Below the pieces are notes generated by a model that saw only the letters and a list, made by a program, of their open reading frames with translations, was not told the origin of the DNA and ran no database searches. From the NCBI GenBank assembly GCA_028712845.1, contig JAQTPO010000050.1, positions 1 through 12,571 on the forward strand: 12,571 bases of DNA. The letters are read 5' to 3'. The number at the start of each line of letters is the position of its first letter. The first letter of the stretch is position 1. A program made the translations under genes and the position numbers. This stretch comes from Dehalococcoidales bacterium. Lineage in GTDB: Bacteria; Chloroflexota; Dehalococcoidia; Dehalococcoidales; Fen-1064. Shown one piece after another: positions 1-7,110 of the stretch.

Positions 1-183
1 TATACCCTTAAGCTTGTTAGAGAGACTTGTGACCCGGCTATCGCTGACCTTCAGCCCTGCCAGTACGCTTGCCTCGCTGCATTAGATACACTATTTAAAA
101 AATTAGACCTGAATGTAAATGTTCAGAGGGACGGAGCAACGGCAGAACATAACTATTGCCAGTATACTATTACGCACTTTTAG
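1..183 (+). CDS. C-terminal end of an unrecognised protein (partial at window edge)
   Basis: The first frame is open from the window edge to a TAG at 181-183, giving 60 residues of a C-terminus. The end is cysteine-containing and closes with N-Y-C-Q-Y-T-I-T-H-F. A short helix-like stretch (ALDTLFKKLDL) is followed by a turn and a Cys-x-aromatic strand. This layout recalls the C-termini of small-molecule-binding or hydrolase families such as the L-2-amino-thiazoline-4-carboxylic acid hydrolase type and V4R-like domains, but that is only a resemblance by eye. The next gene starts 190 bp downstream on the same strand. It is called a gene because the frame is open to the edge and the residue mix looks protein-like; chance cannot be excluded over 60 codons. 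Confidence 0.35.
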   Translation, partial: YTLKLVRETCDPAIADLQPCQYACLAALDTLFKKLDLNVNVQRDGATAEHNYCQYTITHF

Positions 184-298
184 AACGCTCTCCTAGAGAT
201 TTCCGCGGTAGTAAACCAAGAAACATAAGTCGTAGGTGAGGGGGAAATCAAATAGGTAATTATCTAATTAGAAGGCTAAAGCTGATTATTCCTTCTCT

Positions 299-319
299 GC
301 TATTGCCCCCTATAATAGC
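299..319 (+). promoter_or_regulatory. Candidate -10 box inside a small inverted repeat
   Basis: A perfect TATAAT lies at 311-316. It falls inside an inverted repeat with arms GCTATT (299-304) and AATAGC (314-319). No good -35 hexamer is visible 16-18 bp upstream. Transcription from here would begin near 323, which suits a start codon at 373 much better than the ATG at 334. The overlap of the arms with the -10 box could mark an operator, but this is inference. Confidence 0.3.
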
Positions 320-372
320 ATCACCTGATTAATATGGTTTACAGTGCGGTAAGAGAAAAAAGAGGTACAGTT

Positions 373-1623
373 GTGAGTGAACAGGCACTTTCTGGTATTA
401 AGGTCATCGAATATGCCGATTTTATATCTGGGCCATTTTGCACAAAGTTGATGGCTGACCTTGGCGCCGAAGTCATCAAGATAGAAAATTCACCTATCGG
501 TGACTCTGCCCGACGAACTGAACCATTCCTCAATGATAATCCACATCCAGAGAAAAGCGGGTTATTTCTTTACCTTAACACTAATAAACGTAGCATAACA
601 TTGAATCTCAAGACGCAAAGAGGCGCCGAGATTTTCAAAGAATTAATAAAGACCGCGGATGTTCTAGTCGAGAATTGGGCTCCGTCAACTATGAATAAGC
701 TAGGACTCGGATACGAGTCTTTGAACAAGCTCAACCATAAACTTATCATGACCTCCATAACGCCATTTGGTCAGACAGGTCCCTATTCCCATTTCAAGGG
801 CGATGACCTCACCTGTTGGCATATGTCCGGACTGGCATATCATACGCCAATGGGTGGAGTGAATAATTTAGACACTGACCCGCCACTTAAACCAGGCGGC
901 CGACAGAGTGATTTCATAGCTGGTTCCACAGCGGCGATAGCCACTATGTTTGCCTTTATTGCCTGTCAGGCAACTGGAGAAGGTCAGTATGTAGATATAT
1001 CCCAGCAGGAATCAATAGCCTGTTTCCTCAGACAACAGATACCATATTACACTTATGACCCCACGGGAGTTTATCAAAAATGGTATGGGAATCGGAAATC
1101 TTGGTTGCGTGGGATAGGTTATCTGCCTTGTAAAAATGGCTATGTTGTCTGTGGGTGCAGGGAAGAGTATCAGTGGAGATCTTTCCTGACATTAGCAGTC
1201 GGGCAGGATTGGGAACAAGATGAGAGGTTCCGTGTATTGTTTATGAATGGCTTTGACCTTTATAAGTTCCTTGATGAATTTGGCTCAGTAAGGCCAATCG
1301 TTATTGAATGGACAATGAAGCACGATAAAGAGGAAATCACTGCGTTGGCGCAGGCAAAGGAGATACCTATCGTTCCTGCTAACTCAGTTGAAGACTTGTC
1401 AACCTCACCACAATTTGCCGAACGCGATTTCTTTGTGGAGATCGAACATCCCTGTGGTAGCGAATTGCGCTATCCCGGAGCCCCTTATAAATTATCACGC
1501 ACCCCGTGGCAGATAGGTATGCCTGCACCTCTTATCGGACAACACAACAAGGAAATACTATGTGGAAGACTAGGCTATACCAGTCAAGACCTTGTAATGA
1601 TGCGTGAGTCTGGAGTGATCTGA
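373..1623 (+). CDS. CaiB/BaiF family (class III) CoA-transferase
   Basis: The 416-residue product matches the family in length (about 380-430 aa). Class III CoA-transferases move CoA between carboxylic acids through an aspartyl-CoA intermediate and act in the cytosol as interlocked dimers. The N-terminus (LSGIKVIEYADFISGP, then ADLGAEVIKIE) is the usual CoA-binding Rossmann part. The family block LNTNKRS-x-TLNL follows near residues 68-78, and TSITPFG-x-TGPYS near 127-138. The catalytic Asp is D180 in QSDFIAG, exactly 21 residues before TGEGQ. I chose GTG 373 because AGAGGT lies 6 bases upstream; the in-frame ATG at 334 has no ribosome binding site. The next CaiB gene starts 23 bp downstream, so the two are probably co-transcribed. 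Its closest relative in the window is the N-terminal domain of the fusion at 7111-9624. The substrate is unknown. Confidence 0.93.
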   Translation: MSEQALSGIKVIEYADFISGPFCTKLMADLGAEVIKIENSPIGDSARRTEPFLNDNPHPEKSGLFLYLNTNKRSITLNLKTQRGAEIFKELIKTADVLVENWAPSTMNKLGLGYESLNKLNHKLIMTSITPFGQTGPYSHFKGDDLTCWHMSGLAYHTPMGGVNNLDTDPPLKPGGRQSDFIAGSTAAIATMFAFIACQATGEGQYVDISQQESIACFLRQQIPYYTYDPTGVYQKWYGNRKSWLRGIGYLPCKNGYVVCGCREEYQWRSFLTLAVGQDWEQDERFRVLFMNGFDLYKFLDEFGSVRPIVIEWTMKHDKEEITALAQAKEIPIVPANSVEDLSTSPQFAERDFFVEIEHPCGSELRYPGAPYKLSRTPWQIGMPAPLIGQHNKEILCGRLGYTSQDLVMMRESGVI

Positions 1624-1646
1624 TGCTAGTCGGAGGGAATTATTAA

Positions 1647-2858
1647 ATGGGTAGGTTGCCGCTAGAAGGTATAAGGGTTTGTGATTTTACATGGGTGGTA
1701 GTTGGACCTAATACCACTCAAATGCTGGCAGTGATGGGTGCCGAGGTTATTAAAATTGAAAGCAATGTACATACGGATATCAATAGAAGGAATCCGCCTT
1801 ATGGTGATGGTATAGCGGGTATTGAGAGAAGTGGCACTTATCACTCAAGGAATATGAGCAAGAAATCATGCACTCTAAATTTAACAAAACCACGAGCAAT
1901 AGAGGTTGTCAAAGAGATTATTAAGAAAAGCGATGTGGTGGTAGAAAATTTCCGTGTCGGGGTGATGGAACATTTCGGTTTGGGTTACGATATCCTCAGT
2001 AAGCTAAAACCGGATCTGGTATTGGTATCAGCATCAGGTCTAGGCAAGACCGGGCCCTACAAGAATTTTGTCTGTTACAACGAGGAGGCTTATGCGTATG
2101 GCGGTCTGGGTTACATGACAGGCTATGAGCGGGGAGAACCCAGCATGATTTGCGGGGATTATGGTGACTATATAGCATCTAATATGACAACATTTGCTAT
2201 ACTTGCGGCTTTAGCGTATCGTTCCAAGACTGGTCAGGGTCAGATAATTGATGTCTCAATGGCTGAGACAGTAGCAAGCCATATCCCCGATGCTATTATG
2301 GACTATTCAATGAATCACAGAATATATGAGCGTATGGGGAATCATATCCAGGGAAAAGCTCCTCACAACTGTTACCGTTGCAAAGGTGAGGATAAATGGG
2401 TCGCCATTTCTATCAGCAATGATGATGAGTGGAGAGTATTCTGTAGAGTTATCGGCAAACCTAAATGGACCCAGGAAGAGAAGTTCGGTGATCAGTTCCA
2501 TCGATGCCATAACCAAGAGGAACTGGACGCTCTTATTGGGACTTGGACTCGGGGCTACACACCACATGAAGTGATGCATTTGCTTCAGGATGCTGGTGTG
2601 ACAGCAGGACCTTCACTCAGCATAAAGGAGTTTTTTACAGACCCTCACGTAAACGAACGCGGTCTTTTTATTGTACCTGACCATCCAGAAGTGGGGAAAA
2701 GAACTATGGAGGGCATGCCGTGGAAAATGAGCGCTAGTCAGCCTAAATTTGAACCAGCCCCACTTCTAGGACAGCATAATGATTATGTATTTCGTGAGTT
2801 GTTGGGAATGTCCGATGATGAAATTGCCGAACTAATTATCGACGAGGTTATCTGCTAG
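1647..2858 (+). CDS. CaiB/BaiF family (class III) CoA-transferase, second of a pair
   Basis: The product has 403 residues and a GGAGGG ribosome binding site 9 bases before the ATG. The order of family blocks is LEGIRVCDFTWVVVGP, GAEVIKIES, a Rossmann extension, SGLGKTGPY near 131-138, and the catalytic Asp D174 in GDYIAS, again 21 residues before TGQGQ. The C-terminus carries the family's APLLGQHN motif. It differs clearly from its upstream neighbour and resembles the C-terminal half of the fused protein at 7111-9624. Shared features are an MDY motif near the middle, GNH, a YRCKGEDKW/YPCRGNDRW pair, and a final LLGMSDDEIAEL/LLGFSDDEVADL. The pair may form a heteromeric enzyme, as in benzylsuccinate CoA-transferase BbsEF; this is inference. 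Both genes of the pair keep the Asp, so both could be active alone. Confidence 0.95.
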   Translation: MGRLPLEGIRVCDFTWVVVGPNTTQMLAVMGAEVIKIESNVHTDINRRNPPYGDGIAGIERSGTYHSRNMSKKSCTLNLTKPRAIEVVKEIIKKSDVVVENFRVGVMEHFGLGYDILSKLKPDLVLVSASGLGKTGPYKNFVCYNEEAYAYGGLGYMTGYERGEPSMICGDYGDYIASNMTTFAILAALAYRSKTGQGQIIDVSMAETVASHIPDAIMDYSMNHRIYERMGNHIQGKAPHNCYRCKGEDKWVAISISNDDEWRVFCRVIGKPKWTQEEKFGDQFHRCHNQEELDALIGTWTRGYTPHEVMHLLQDAGVTAGPSLSIKEFFTDPHVNERGLFIVPDHPEVGKRTMEGMPWKMSASQPKFEPAPLLGQHNDYVFRELLGMSDDEIAELIIDEVIC

Positions 2859-2907
2859 CGTAGCGAACCCACAGTTAGTATAAATATAAAAAGGAGGATG
2901 AAAGAGC

Positions 2908-3087
2908 ATGGTTCTATCAATTAGTGAAGGTTATTACAGCCTCGCTAATAAGCGACCGACACCTGCCTATATTCACGTAGAGAAATGCTGGCCTGAGGTG
3001 GACAAATATTCACCATGCGAGGCAAAATGTCCGTTACACATGGATATTCCGAATTATATCATAGCTATTGCGATGGGTGATGCCTGA
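2908..3087 (+). pseudogene. 5' stub of an FAD/NADPH oxidoreductase (GltD / dihydropyrimidine dehydrogenase domain II type)
   Basis: A strong GGAGG lies 10 bases before ATG 2908, but the frame closes after 59 codons. The product contains KYSPCEAKCPLHMDIPNYI, which is the N-terminal [4Fe-4S]-binding helical segment (C-x3-C-P, D-I-P-x-Y-I) found before the FAD and NAD(P) domains in the glutamate synthase small-subunit family. Those proteins are usually over 400 residues, so the whole catalytic part is missing. Homology seems to run to about the last codons (IAIAMGDA) and stops at TGA 3085-3087, where the sequence switches to a carboxyltransferase stub on the opposite strand. It starts 49 bp after the CaiB pair and was probably the next gene of that operon. 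A genuine short peptide is possible but unlikely. Confidence 0.65.
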
Positions 3088-3296
3088 AAAGATTCGAGTT
3101 TATTATCCTTGTAACTTGCGCTGCCAGTCAGTCCACCTATCTCCTGAAATGATCCCCGGTCAACCATCTTATCAAGTCTTTCACGGGCGGTCAGTTTACC
3201 CCGTTTGTGTGACCGTTCAACGTTTTCTATTCCACCCATCTGAGCTGCAAACTCTTTACGTTTTTTTATTTCATCAATTTCCGGTTGCCAGACCAT
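3054..3296 (-). pseudogene. 5' stub of an acyl-CoA carboxylase carboxyltransferase subunit
   Basis: From ATG 3296 (GGAGA 5 bases upstream) the frame gives MVWQPEIDEI, then AAQMGG, GKLTARERLDKMVD, GSFQEIGGLTG and KLESF. This is the start of the propionyl/methylmalonyl/acetyl-CoA carboxylase beta (carboxyltransferase) family, normally about 510 residues. Only some 72 residues are family-like. The last eight or so codons (SPIAIAMI) are antisense to the oxidoreductase stub on the other strand, so the break lies at about 3070-3090. The CoA- and biotin-binding domains are absent, so the fragment cannot be an active carboxylase subunit. It lies 229 bp downstream of the VOC gene on the same strand; that gap shows no other gene. 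An alternative in-frame ATG further upstream (3323) has no ribosome binding site. Confidence 0.75.
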
Positions 3297-3525
3297 AAAA
3301 ATCTCCTTTCCGAAACGCAACACCGTGCCTGTACAATGGGTGATCCTTCGCCTATTGTATGTTTCTCCATCAACAAAGATATTTCGTTTTATACAGTCCT
3401 AGAAGCCGATAAAAATGCACTCAGTGTTTATCTGTGTACGAAACGCGTCATTGGTCCACTGGCATTACTTCGGATGGGACCTTGTCTATTACATTGTTAG
3501 ATAAACTATACCAGCATTGTCATAC

Positions 3526-3960
3526 CTATTTTTTTTGCATCAGCTCGAAAATAGCTCCGCCAGTCTCACCCCCATCAAGATAAGCAAATTTGCCCGGGTC
3601 ATGGACAAAGAGCTTAGCACCCTGTGCGGTGAGGCTGGCAACAACACCATCAACGTCATCTACGTACCAACCGATGTGATGCACTCCTTCACCCCATGTA
3701 TCCAGAAATCGTGACTGGAAAATTCTACCTTCAGTACACTGTACTAGTTCGATTTGGAGAGGTCCGACATAGGTAAATGCCATTCTGATCTTCCACGGTC
3801 GTCCTTTGGCATCAACACCACCATTTTCACTATAGGTCCAGGGACCAAATCCATAAAGCTTGGACCATGACTGAATCACCTTGTCAATGTCTTTGACCGC
3901 CCAACTGACCTGTGCAATAGATGTTGGTTGTGCTCCCTTAGCTTTGTTTGCAGCAGCCAT
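3526..3960 (-). CDS. VOC-fold (glyoxalase / methylmalonyl-CoA epimerase-like) protein
   Basis: The product has 144 residues. It starts at ATG 3960, six bases after GGAGGA; the earlier in-frame TTG has no ribosome binding site of its own. Two beta-alpha-beta-beta-beta halves are visible: IAQVSWAVKDIDKVIQSW at 15-32 and GVHHIGWYVDDVDGVVASL at 92-110. By comparison with methylmalonyl-CoA epimerase and other VOC enzymes, the metal ligands should be Q17 (usually His), E71 (IELVQ), H95 and E139 (IFEL). Three of the four are standard; the first is Gln. VOC enzymes bind a divalent metal and do epimerisation, isomerisation or lyase chemistry in the cytosol. The genes around it suggest an acyl-CoA or related acid as substrate, but this is inference. 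It is 122 bp downstream of the SDR gene. Confidence 0.85.
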   Translation of the reverse strand: MAAANKAKGAQPTSIAQVSWAVKDIDKVIQSWSKLYGFGPWTYSENGGVDAKGRPWKIRMAFTYVGPLQIELVQCTEGRIFQSRFLDTWGEGVHHIGWYVDDVDGVVASLTAQGAKLFVHDPGKFAYLDGGETGGAIFELMQKK

Positions 3961-4082
3961 ATACAATCCTCCTTAAAAATTAATTCGCTAGCTAAGAATC
4001 ACAATTATTTACCAATCGTTAACCATAAAGTCATAATTACCTTTTCAGAGCTTTGTGAAATATTCAAATCCGAATAACTCAC

Positions 4083-4892
4083 CTAACCTTCTGGTGTCTT
4101 GCTGGCTTTGCCGGCAAGGAAAGCAGGCGGACCAAGCAGTTGACCTCCATCTATTACGACTGTTTCCCCGGTTACGTATTTAGCTAAATCTGATGCCAGG
4201 AAAAGTACAACACTGGCAATTTCCTCTGGCTCCCCCAACCGGAGTAATGGCATTGATTGCCTTGCTTCTTCACCCACGCTTGGCTCTTTCCAAAGAGCCT
4301 CACTGAGTCGTGTTTTTATAACTCCCGGGGCGATGGCATTCACCCTTATGCCCCATTGTCCCCATTCTTTAGCCATTACCTGGGTTAGCATAACATAGGC
4401 TGCCTTGGTGACACAGTAGATGTTGAGTTCGCCTGCCCTAAAGGCCGCAACCGAGGCGGTATTTATCATGCAGCCGCCACCCTGCTGTTTCATAACTTTT
4501 GCCACTAGCTGTGCCAAGAAAAAAGGCCCACGCAAATTCACATTAAAGGTCGTGTCCCATGCCCATTCTTCAGCTTCCATCAAAGAACCGGAATATGGAT
4601 TAGTGCCCGCATTATTGAACAGGATATCAATGCGACCGAACTTCTCAAGAACCTGTTTGACCAGGTTCTTTGAATCTTCAACCTTGGCAATATGAGCAGC
4701 TACTGCCATACTCCTTACACCTTTGGCTCTGACTTTTTCAGCAACTTTCTCCAAGTCAGGTAACTTTCGGCTGGCAACCACGACATCTGCCCCGGCATCC
4801 GCCAGTGCCAAAGCACTTGCTTCACCAATCCCACGACTGGCTCCGCTTACCAGAGCTACCTTCCCTTTTAAAGATATTTTAGACAAGTCCAT
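4083..4892 (-). CDS. Short-chain dehydrogenase/reductase (classical SDR, FabG-like)
   Basis: The product has 269 residues. It starts at ATG 4892 behind GAGGAGAGGGG; the longer frame from 4964 adds 24 residues that do not look like SDR. The cofactor motif is SGASRGIG at 16-23, the structural NNAG is at 93-96, and the catalytic set is N119 (FNVNLRG), S147, Y159 and K163 (Y-x3-K). IRVNAIAPG at 182-190 and VTGETVVIDGG near the end complete the family pattern. No Asp follows the second strand (VVVASRK), which favours NADP(H), though this is only a rule of thumb. It would interconvert a hydroxyl and a keto group, for example 3-hydroxyacyl-CoA and 3-ketoacyl-CoA. It lies 175 bp after the HpaB gene. 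Its GC is near 56% in the lines I sampled, higher than in the CaiB genes. Confidence 0.93.
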   Translation of the reverse strand: MDLSKISLKGKVALVSGASRGIGEASALALADAGADVVVASRKLPDLEKVAEKVRAKGVRSMAVAAHIAKVEDSKNLVKQVLEKFGRIDILFNNAGTNPYSGSLMEAEEWAWDTTFNVNLRGPFFLAQLVAKVMKQQGGGCMINTASVAAFRAGELNIYCVTKAAYVMLTQVMAKEWGQWGIRVNAIAPGVIKTRLSEALWKEPSVGEEARQSMPLLRLGEPEEIASVVLFLASDLAKYVTGETVVIDGGQLLGPPAFLAGKASKTPEG

Positions 4893-5067
4893 TTCCCCTC
4901 TCCTCTTTTTATTCGTTAGCCGCCAAGCTGGCAATAAACTCAAACTCTGTTTGGTTGACATCATCCGATACTAATCCGTTCGTTAGTGATTAATAATAAT
5001 CAACCTCATGTACGAATAACCCGACTACGTTGCAGCTGCACTCCGTATGTTAATGTTAGAAAACTGA

Positions 5068-6609
5068 TTACCCTTTCATGATCTTATAGTTGATGTCCAT
5101 CGGAGGCATCTTTGCCGCCGCCAGTGGTTTGTAGTCCTTCAAATCAGCTTGATGCGGCTCTTTCTCCCAACCGGGTATATGCGCGGTGCGCTTCGCTATG
5201 GCTTTGTAGAAGTCCCAATCTGCGTTCTGGTAGAACATCATTTTCTGCGCCGCCAGCGAACCTTCAGCCTGTATCTGGTGCGTCATATGTCTGCCACCCG
5301 TGATGTCATGCAGGAATCTGATGGCTTTCAAGCGGTCCTCCGTGGGTACACCAGCTTTACCTGCCGCATACTTTTCGATGTACGGGCGCTCTTCGGGATT
5401 GGCCCAATCACGGTAGGCAATGGGGTCGGCCGCGATGCCGCCGCAGATATCCTGGGCGCATTTGCACATCTCATGGAAATTATCCGCATACATGTACTTG
5501 GCAATATTGATATACATCCGGTTCGGGTTCATTAAATCAGATCCCTCTTCCTGTTGTGGGAACATACAAGCGGAAAGGGTCATCACTTTAAAGGCTTCGG
5601 TCACCTGAGCCATCCAGGCAAGTTTTTCACGGATGTGCTGGTACTTGTCAAGCCCGTTGTATTCCGCCATGAGCGCTGCAACACCGGTCAGGTTTTCCAG
5701 CATGGGCACCATACGACAGCAGGCGAAAAGCCTGTGGAACGTGGCGAAGAGGTAAGCGATATCACGGGAGAATTGCCATTCCTGGCAGAGGAATACCCTT
5801 TCCCATGGCACAAAGACATCATCGAATACAATCATGCATTCGCCGTCACCCACGCCATGATGTGACGCCATCGGCGCATCCCAGGTGGTTTCTTCCGTGG
5901 AAGGTCCCCTGATTTCAGGGTCGGCACTGATAAGAGTAATTCCTTTGACATTTAACGGTGTGGCGAAGGCAACAGCATAGTCTTTATCCGCTTCGCCGAA
6001 TGTCCGGCTGGGGATCACGAAGATTTCATTCGCACCGGGAGTTGAACTGATGTGGTACTTACAGCCGCGGACAACGATGCCATCTTTCTTCTTATCGACG
6101 ACACGGACGTAAAAGTCTTTGTGCTGCACCTGTTGTGACGGATGCAGCCCACGGTCACCTTTGATGTCTGTCTGGGCGGTGGTAAGACCGATGTCCGTTT
6201 TCTGGATATATTGACGGTAGTTTTCCACTCTTTCGACGTATTTTGTACCCAGAGCCTTGTCCACTCTACCTGCCAGGACACGGCAAGCCGCCAGACCATC
6301 GACACCCATACAATGCAGGCTGACCCCGCCGAAACGTGCACCTGCAATGTAGACTTCGCGCCTTCTTAGCATATCTTCTTTTGTTTTCGGTGCCGTCCAG
6401 AGGAAATGAATGTCTTCACCTTTTTCGTTTTTAGTGGTAAAAAGGGAACGCATGTCCGGATGGTTGGGCAGGACCCAGTCCATCGCCCCGACTTCAACGG
6501 TTCTTCTCAGGATTGGATGGGTGGTGACATCCTTTACTCTTTCACCCATGCTGTAGATTACCCTGCCATCCCTCAGACTTTCCAGATACTGCTCGACTGT
6601 TCTAATCAT
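5068..6609 (-). CDS. HpaB / 4-hydroxybutyryl-CoA dehydratase family flavoprotein
   Basis: The product has 513 residues. I start it at ATG 6609 because GGAGGG lies 9 bases upstream and MIRTVEQYLESLRDGR is the usual family N-terminus. The acyl-CoA dehydrogenase-like fold of the family is seen in HPILRRTVE, KGDRGLHPSQQ near 150-160, DGIVVRGCKYH near 176-186, VFDDVFVPWERVF near 261-273 and DICGGIAADP near 387-396. Known members are the oxygenase 4-hydroxyphenylacetate 3-hydroxylase and the anaerobic 4-hydroxybutyryl-CoA dehydratase (AbfD). AbfD holds a [4Fe-4S] cluster through three Cys and one His. Here H292 and C100 align with two of these. The first Cys position is V96, and the last is displaced (C297/C298). 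A standard AbfD cluster is therefore doubtful. The gene context favours a CoA-ester substrate. The frame is open for another 132 codons upstream; see the fragment at 6610-7005. Confidence 0.87.
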   Translation of the reverse strand: MIRTVEQYLESLRDGRVIYSMGERVKDVTTHPILRRTVEVGAMDWVLPNHPDMRSLFTTKNEKGEDIHFLWTAPKTKEDMLRRREVYIAGARFGGVSLHCMGVDGLAACRVLAGRVDKALGTKYVERVENYRQYIQKTDIGLTTAQTDIKGDRGLHPSQQVQHKDFYVRVVDKKKDGIVVRGCKYHISSTPGANEIFVIPSRTFGEADKDYAVAFATPLNVKGITLISADPEIRGPSTEETTWDAPMASHHGVGDGECMIVFDDVFVPWERVFLCQEWQFSRDIAYLFATFHRLFACCRMVPMLENLTGVAALMAEYNGLDKYQHIREKLAWMAQVTEAFKVMTLSACMFPQQEEGSDLMNPNRMYINIAKYMYADNFHEMCKCAQDICGGIAADPIAYRDWANPEERPYIEKYAAGKAGVPTEDRLKAIRFLHDITGGRHMTHQIQAEGSLAAQKMMFYQNADWDFYKAIAKRTAHIPGWEKEPHQADLKDYKPLAAAKMPPMDINYKIMKG

Positions 6610-7005
6610 TGAGTTCTTCCCTCCATTTGTTTTATTTTGCTTCTTTTTGACATATTCACCTTCCAGAACCGTATAATCATAGGCTATTACCATACATCGG
6701 GCTTTGTCTTCACTAAACAACGATCCATTGACCGACCCGATGCCTGTAATCACCCCATCGGCCGGAGTCATGTTCATAAGGTCATTCATGGACCGACGTT
6801 GACGTTGAGCGGCAACCGCCAGAGCACCGTATTCGATAAAATTATCATCGCAAAGGTCTTTGATGTTTGCACGAACCATTCGCTGGCTTTTCGCTTGCCG
6901 CCGCGCCACTGCATCGGGACGTTGTTCGTCAAGACCCAAAGAATGTCTCTCTATCACCTCTTTAAGATCAGCGCGTAGCGGCTCCTGATCGATTTGTTTC
7001 TCCAC
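6610..7005 (-). pseudogene. 5' stub of a second carboxyltransferase, in frame with the HpaB gene
   Basis: From GTG 7005 the frame encodes 132 residues that lead without a stop into the HpaB product; read as one gene (5068-7005) it would be a 645-aa protein. The stub contains PLRADLKEVIERHSLGLDE, FIEYGALAVAAQRQRRS, TPADGVITGIG and AYDYTVLEG. This is the N-terminus of biotin-dependent acyl-CoA carboxylase carboxyltransferases of about 520-540 residues. It is a different subfamily from the stub at 3054-3296. Family likeness stops after TVLEG (about 6658), just where the HpaB leader begins. The missing part holds most of both catalytic half-domains. The GTG has a poor ribosome binding site. In another frame, an ATG at 7055 opens a short peptide (MKVFELKDVVEERAL) that may be the true start, cut off by a frameshift near 7005. 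Confidence 0.72.
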
Positions 7006-7063
7006 TGGCTTAGCGCTCTTTCTTCCACTACATCTTTCAACTCAAAAACTTTCATGTGTGACG

Positions 7064-7084
7064 ATTACCCCCGTTTTGGGGAAT
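7064..7084. other. Short GC-rich hairpin between the fused CaiB gene and the carboxyltransferase stub
   Basis: CCCC and GGGG arms flank a five-base GTTTT loop, with ATT/AAT extending the stem past a two-base bulge. No T-run follows on either strand, so it is not a standard intrinsic terminator. It could weaken transcription or mark a processing site between the two cistrons. The remaining 105 bp of this gap show nothing else. Confidence 0.2.
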
Positions 7085-7110
7085 TAATATTTGAGATTTC
7101 TCGTTTTTCT

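Noticed and set aside
334..372. N-terminal extension of the first CaiB protein from the ATG at 334
   Set aside because: No ribosome binding site precedes it, the added residues are not family-like, and a candidate -10 box lies only 17 bases upstream.
2307..2579. Open frames on the opposite strand within the second CaiB gene
   Set aside because: They are out-of-frame shadows of a well-supported coding gene and show no family likeness or ribosome binding site.
4893..4964. Longer SDR product starting at 4964
   Set aside because: The added 24 residues do not match the family and the strong purine-rich site sits directly before the ATG at 4892.
4987..5002. TGATTA/TAATCA palindrome-like site upstream of the SDR gene as an operator
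   Set aside because: Six-base arms in an AT-rich gap are expected by chance, and no second copy stands at the other genes of the set.
5030..5045. TGCAGCTGCA palindrome between the HpaB and SDR genes as a terminator
   Set aside because: It has almost no loop and no following T-run, so it cannot act as an intrinsic terminator.
5149..5865. Several + strand open frames of 60-130 codons opposite the HpaB gene
   Set aside because: They lie antisense to a strongly conserved protein in a higher-GC stretch, where long chance frames are common.
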